From contig DEWH01000024.1 in assembly GCA_002363155.1 (NCBI GenBank), positions 1 through 64,000 of the forward strand: 64,000 nt of DNA, in the 5' to 3' direction. Shown here piece by piece: positions 60,328 to 64,000 of the stretch. The first letter of the stretch is position 1. Every line of letters begins with the position of its first letter. This DNA comes from Ruminococcaceae bacterium UBA3215 (GTDB lineage Bacteria > Bacillota > Clostridia > Oscillospirales > Ruminococcaceae). Under the pieces are notes generated by a model. It saw only the letters and a list, made by a program, of their open reading frames with translations, had not been told where the DNA came from and ran no database searches. Position numbers and translations under genes: made by a program.

Positions 60328-60354
60328 TCCTAATCCCTCTTTATAAAGGTATGT

Positions 60355-61044
60355 TTAAAGCGGCTTTTTTGCTATCTTTGCCGATACCCGCGGGTACTGC
60401 GCCGGGGTAGGGGAGACTTTCTTTATTATAACAAGCGTGCGCTTATCTCCGCCGGGAAGGCTGTACCGCTTTATCTCAGCAATCTCACCGCCAAGCTTTT
60501 TTATTGCATTTTCCGCTTCTTCTGTCTCGTCTTTTTCTCCCTTTAACGCAGCAAAAGTTCCGCCCACCTTAACGAACGGCAGGCAGTATTCGCACAGCAC
60601 ATTGAGTGCCGCAACAGCCCTTGCCGCTGCGAGGCCGTATTTTTCGCGGTATTTCGGGTCTTTGCCTGCTTCCTCACCCCTTGAATGCAGCGTTTCACAC
60701 TCAAATCCGAGCATCTTGCATGCACTGTCAAGATATGTGATACGCTTGTTTGAGCTGTCAAGAAGTGTGAAATTCAAGTCCGGACGGTATATCTTCATTG
60801 GCAGGGAGGGAAATCCCGCACCTGCTCCCACATCTATGACATTTGTTCCACGTGGAACATCTATCATCGTAAGCGGAAGAATACTGTCAATATAATGCTT
60901 CTCCTCGATCTCCTCCGGTTCGGTAATGCGTGTCAGATTCACATTCTTATTGTATTCTACCATATATCCGGCAAGACTGTCAAGCTGAGACGCCTGTTCA
61001 TCGGAAAGGACTATCCCGCATTCCTCAAATTTTGCCTTATTCAT
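60355..61044 (-). CDS. rsmG: 16S rRNA (guanine-527-N7)-methyltransferase
   Basis: A 229-residue SAM-dependent methyltransferase. The start at 61044 overlaps the mnmG stop region by 8 bp. Motif I is [17 protein letters not shown], with [15 protein letters not shown] and [19 protein letters not shown] further on. Codons for DVPRGT (about 62-67) contain a perfect parS palindrome at 60844-60859. Standard mnmG-rsmG order. Confidence 0.95.
   Translation of the reverse strand: MNKAKFEECGIVLSDEQASQLDSLAGYMVEYNKNVNLTRITEPEEIEEKHYIDSILPLTMIDVPRGTNVIDVGAGAGFPSLPMKIYRPDLNFTLLDSSNKRITYLDSACKMLGFECETLHSRGEEAGKDPKYREKYGLAAARAVAALNVLCEYCLPFVKVGGTFAALKGEKDETEEAENAIKKLGGEIAEIKRYSLPGGDKRTLVIIKKVSPTPAQYPRVSAKIAKKPL
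60844..60859. promoter_or_regulatory. parS: parS site 1, inside rsmG
   Basis: TGTTCCACGTGGAACA, a perfect 16-bp palindrome of the parS type (TGTTNCACGTGNAACA), the loading site for ParB. Confidence 0.9.
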
Positions 61045-62932
61045 TTGTTTTGTCCTTTCCGCTGTTATTCGCCGCAAGCCATATCAGCAGCACCGATATA
61101 TCCGCAGGATTTACTCCCGAAATACGTCCCGCCTGTCCTATGTTCAGAGGTCTGTGCTCGTTCAGCTTTTCCCTTGCTTCAAGACGCAGTCCCTCAATCT
61201 TCATATAGTCAATGTCAGCAGGGAGCGGCTTGTTTTCCAGCTTTTTCATTTCTTTTATCTTCTCAAGCTGTGTGGAGATATATCCCTCGTATTTGATATT
61301 TACTTCAAGTTTTTCGGCAAGATCTGGTCTTATTTCCGGTGCATTTTCATCGAACTTTATCAGATCCTTGTATAAAAGCTGAGGCCGCTTGAGAAGTTCA
61401 ACAAAACGTGTCGGCTGATCTATCGGGGAAGTGCCTTTTGATTCAAGCATTGCATTCAGTTCCGGAACAGGGCGCAGTGAAGTCTTGCTTATACGCTTTG
61501 TCTCCTCTTCCACTATACGTTTCATTTCAAGAAAATTCTGGTATCTTTCTTCCGAGATAAGACCAATCTCATGTCCCAGTTCCGTAAGACGTTCCGGTGC
61601 GTTGTCCTGCCTCAGTATCAGCCTGTACTCACTTCTTGATGTCATCATTCTGTACGGCTCGACGCAGCCCTTTGTCACAAGGTCATCTATAAGAGTTCCG
61701 ATGTAGGAACCGGCTCTGTCGAGTATTATCTGCTCTTTACCTGCAATCTTTCTCGCAGCATTTATTCCTGCAACAAGACCCTGTGCAGCCGCTTCTTCAT
61801 AGCCGGAGGTAGAGTTGAACTGTCCTGCACCGTAAAGTCCCGAGATTTTTTTCGTCTCCAGCGTTGCATACAGTTCCAACGGATCAAGACAATCGTATTC
61901 AATTGCATAAGCCGGGCGCATTATCTCAACATTTTCAAGCCCTTTTATTGTCCGCAGAAATTCAAGCTGAACATCTTCCGGCAGGGAAGTGGACATACCC
62001 TGCAGGTAGTATTCATCCGTATCTTCTCCCATAGGCTCCACGAAAAGCTGATGACGCTCCTTGTCTTTGAAACGCATCAGTTTAGTTTCTATGCTCGGAC
62101 AGTATCTCGGTCCCACACCTACTATCTTTCCGGAATACAGCGGTGAACGGTGCAGGTTATCAAGTATAATCCTGTGTGTCCGTTCGTTTGTGTATGTTAC
62201 ATAGCATTTAGCCTTGTTTTCAAGCGGGTGCCGGTTATCAAAAGAAAACGGTGTGATGATATCATCACCCGACTGTTCTTCCATTTCATCAAAATTTATG
62301 GAACGTTTGTGAACTCTCGCCGGTGTACCTGTCTTGAATCTGCGCAGTTTAAGACCAAGCTTAACTAAATTTTCCGTCAGCTCGCTTGAAGGATTGACAT
62401 TATCCGGTCCGCTCTTATATGACATCTCGCCTATGAATATCTCACCGCCGAGATATGTTCCGGTTGTAATAATGACAGCTTTTGCTCCGCAGAACGCACC
62501 GAGTTTTGTTTTTACACCGGTGACCTTGCCGTCTTCTGCGCAGATTTCCGTTACTTCCGCCTGCTTAATGTCAAGCATCGGTTCCTGCTCCAGCGTATGC
62601 TTCATATAAGTGTGATACTTAACTCTGTCAGACTGCACACGAAGAGAATGCACGGCAGGACCCTTACCCCTGTTGAGCATTCGCGATTGGATAAAGGTAC
62701 TGTCTGCTGCTATTCCCATTTGTCCGCCGAGGGCATCTATCTCGCCGACAAGCTGACCCTTTGCTGAACCGCCGATACTCGGATTGCACGGCATATTTGC
62801 TATCGTATCGAGCGACAGAACAAAAACGACTGTTCTCATTCCGAGTCTTGCTGCTGCAAGAGCCGCTTCACAGCCGGCGTGTCCGGCTCCTACAACGGCA
62901 ACATCGTAATCTCCTATACTATATATATTATA
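61037..62932 (-). CDS. mnmG: tRNA uridine-34 5-carboxymethylaminomethyl synthase MnmG
   Basis: The FAD-binding subunit that with MnmE modifies wobble uridines. From the first ATG (62839) it has 600 residues and starts at [23 protein letters not shown], but the same frame continues upstream to 62932 and encodes the dinucleotide motif [21 protein letters not shown], essential for FAD. No ATG, GTG or TTG lies in that stretch; an RBS (AGGAG, 62911-62916) and an ATG at 62904 are present but out of frame. The coordinates here cover the open frame; the true start is unresolved. The remaining domains look normal. Confidence 0.9.
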   Translation of the reverse strand, partial: YNIYSIGDYDVAVVGAGHAGCEAALAAARLGMRTVVFVLSLDTIANMPCNPSIGGSAKGQLVGEIDALGGQMGIAADSTFIQSRMLNRGKGPAVHSLRVQSDRVKYHTYMKHTLEQEPMLDIKQAEVTEICAEDGKVTGVKTKLGAFCGAKAVIITTGTYLGGEIFIGEMSYKSGPDNVNPSSELTENLVKLGLKLRRFKTGTPARVHKRSINFDEMEEQSGDDIITPFSFDNRHPLENKAKCYVTYTNERTHRIILDNLHRSPLYSGKIVGVGPRYCPSIETKLMRFKDKERHQLFVEPMGEDTDEYYLQGMSTSLPEDVQLEFLRTIKGLENVEIMRPAYAIEYDCLDPLELYATLETKKISGLYGAGQFNSTSGYEEAAAQGLVAGINAARKIAGKEQIILDRAGSYIGTLIDDLVTKGCVEPYRMMTSRSEYRLILRQDNAPERLTELGHEIGLISEERYQNFLEMKRIVEEETKRISKTSLRPVPELNAMLESKGTSPIDQPTRFVELLKRPQLLYKDLIKFDENAPEIRPDLAEKLEVNIKYEGYISTQLEKIKEMKKLENKPLPADIDYMKIEGLRLEAREKLNEHRPLNIGQAGRISGVNPADISVLLIWLAANNSGKDKTNE

Positions 62933-62959
62933 TCATCTCCGACAAAAATCTATAAGTAG

Positions 62960-62975
62960 TGTTCCACGTAGAACA
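62960..62975. promoter_or_regulatory. parS: parS-like site 2, upstream of mnmG
   Basis: TGTTCCACGTAGAACA, one mismatch from the perfect palindrome. Confidence 0.8.
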
Positions 62976-62995
62976 TTTTGAATAAAATCATTAAA

Positions 62996-63061
62996 TAATG
63001 ATCCGTGCCGAAGGCACACCAAAATTATTCATTATTCATTATTCACTCTTCACTATTCACT
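62996..63061. repeat. Dispersed ATTCATTATTCATT repeat
   Basis: GTGCCGAAGGCAC hairpin, then ACCAAAATT and ATTCATT/ATTCACT units. Same layout as 34112-34190. It lies between parS sites 2 and 3. Confidence 0.72.
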
Positions 63062-63066
63062 AATAC

Positions 63067-63082
63067 TGTTCCACGTGGAACA
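63067..63082. promoter_or_regulatory. parS: parS site 3, between mnmG and the aldolase gene
   Basis: TGTTCCACGTGGAACA, identical to site 1. Confidence 0.9.
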
Positions 63083-63127
63083 CCAGATGTTGACATAATA
63101 AAGACAATTATGTCAAAATAGGGTAGA

Positions 63128-63811
63128 TTAAAGGCTGTATTTCTTATATCCGGGGTGACGGATAGGGAAAGCCTTCGCTATCTCACAGCACTCATCTATC
63201 TTATTTTGCGGAAGTTCCTTCGCACCGCCGAGAAGTCTTGCAACAAGACTCGTCTTTGCAAAATGTTCAAGTGTCTCCATGCGGTAGTAAGCCTGGGTTA
63301 TGTCCTTGCCCACTGTCAGAGCACCGTGGTTCATAAGAAGAATGGTGTCATGGTAGGGAAGGAAAGGCTCGATGCTGTCCGGAACCTCTGTGGTTCCGGG
63401 AGTTCCGTAAGGTGCAATCGGAACGGAACCTAGGAAGATTATAGCTTCCGGCATTGTGTACTGGTCGAGCGGGATATGCGCAATCGCATAGCCTGTTGCA
63501 ACAGGCGGGTGAGCATGAACTACCGCGCCGATGTCGGGACGGTCTTTGTAGCACTTGAGATGCATCTTGAACTCGGAAGAGGGCTTGTATCCCTCGGGGC
63601 AGTAGATGACCTCGTTATCGGCGTTCATCTTTATCAGCATTTCCGGAGTAAGTATTCTCTTGCTGGTGCCTGTGGGAGTTGCGATAAATGTACCGTCGTC
63701 GAGCTTGACTGAAATATTTCCGTCGTTTGCTGCTACAAATCCCAGCGCCCAGAGATTGTGACCTACCTCGCATATCTGTTCCTTTATCTTATATTCTTCT
63801 GCTTCTGTCAT
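63128..63811 (-). CDS. Class II aldolase/adducin family protein
   Basis: A 227-residue zinc-dependent enzyme of the L-fuculose-phosphate aldolase / L-ribulose-5-phosphate 4-epimerase group. The N-terminal LGFVAANDGNISVKLDDGTFIATPTGTSK and zinc histidines in VVHAHPPVATGYA and LLMNHGALTVGKD are intact. The substrate cannot be settled; aldolase on a deoxysugar phosphate is most likely. It follows a partial minus-strand gene at the window edge. Confidence 0.9.
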   Translation of the reverse strand: MTEAEEYKIKEQICEVGHNLWALGFVAANDGNISVKLDDGTFIATPTGTSKRILTPEMLIKMNADNEVIYCPEGYKPSSEFKMHLKCYKDRPDIGAVVHAHPPVATGYAIAHIPLDQYTMPEAIIFLGSVPIAPYGTPGTTEVPDSIEPFLPYHDTILLMNHGALTVGKDITQAYYRMETLEHFAKTSLVARLLGGAKELPQNKIDECCEIAKAFPIRHPGYKKYSL

Positions 63812-63892
63812 GACATTTTATTCCTTTCTTAAATCAGTAATACTATTATATATCTTTTTCTATGGGTTGTCCATAGTTTTTTGCTTATGTTT

Positions 63893-64000
63893 TCAGAAAT
63901 CCGGGGTCATATCAAGATTCTCACAGCCCTTTTCCTGCATGAACCCTTTCAGCCCGATATCGGCACAGTGCTCTGTCACTTTGTCGTACTCGAATGTGGT
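63893..64000 (-). CDS. Partial gene, C-terminal 35 codons
   Basis: An open frame entering from the right window edge and ending at TGA (63893-63895). The visible end reads EYDKVTEHCADIGLKGFMQEK followed by GCENLDMTPDF. I do not recognise the family. It lies about 80 bp upstream of the aldolase gene on the same strand. Confidence 0.6.
   Translation of the reverse strand, partial: TTFEYDKVTEHCADIGLKGFMQEKGCENLDMTPDF

Overview
The window reads as a chromosomal segment of an anaerobic, Gram-positive, low-to-mid GC Clostridia bacterium, most likely Ruminococcus-like (Oscillospiraceae). Supporting this are sporulation and germination genes (spoIIAA-spoIIAB-sigF, a SpoIIQ-like M23 protein, a gerA-gerB-gerC operon), a secreted protein with a type I dockerin next to a GH94 cellobiose phosphorylase, and Gram-positive style ribosome binding sites and promoters. 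I see no rRNA, tRNA, CRISPR array, prophage or transposase gene.

Layout. 0.1-10.8 kb: ECF sigma factor with a membrane partner, an FN3 surface protein, DegV, TrmL, the ger operon, a DUF421/DUF4363 pair and a small membrane protein. 10.9-20.5 kb: AI-2E permease, PH-like protein, dockerin protein, cellobiose phosphorylase, pgsA, an ANTAR regulator and two small membrane proteins. 20.5-31.5 kb: leuCDB, then a minus-strand run of pncB, rimO, NUDIX, a PLP enzyme, a GNAT and two tandem M42 peptidases. 31.6-39.7 kb: SpoIIQ-like protein and the spoIIA operon, a lipoprotein, a sugar-ABC ATPase, HD protein, TetR regulator, recA, recX and a zinc-ribbon membrane protein. 40-49.1 kb: a large two-TM protein, serS, parB-parA, a zinc-binding lipoprotein, an orphan response regulator and a calcium-motif lipoprotein. 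49.6-64 kb: a P-type ATPase relative with degenerate motifs followed by a DUF368 (PopT-type) protein, a FliD-C-like secreted or surface protein, a divergent TIR-like protein, tsaD, an XRE regulator, an AT-rich single-gene insertion, yicC, a Wzz-like protein, rsmG, mnmG and a class II aldolase.

How genes work together. The dockerin protein and cellobiose phosphorylase point to cellulose or cello-oligosaccharide use, with the msmX-type ATPase a plausible energiser of oligosaccharide importers. The SpoIIQ-like gene has a good sigma-F-type promoter and lies directly upstream of the operon encoding sigma-F. ParA and ParB have three parS-type palindromes about 16-18 kb away, in and around rsmG-mnmG.

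The strongest unexplained signals are: (1) a family of modular, hairpin-rich intergenic repeats at more than a dozen sites, including a multi-branched element whose arms share a CGA triloop; (2) an AT-rich orphan gene inserted between yicC and its neighbour, flanked by an 85-bp direct repeat that duplicates the start of the neighbouring gene; (3) the degenerate P-type ATPase paired with DUF368; (4) the divergent TIR-like protein; (5) an AT-hook-like tail on RecA; (6) mnmG with no usable start codon in its own frame.
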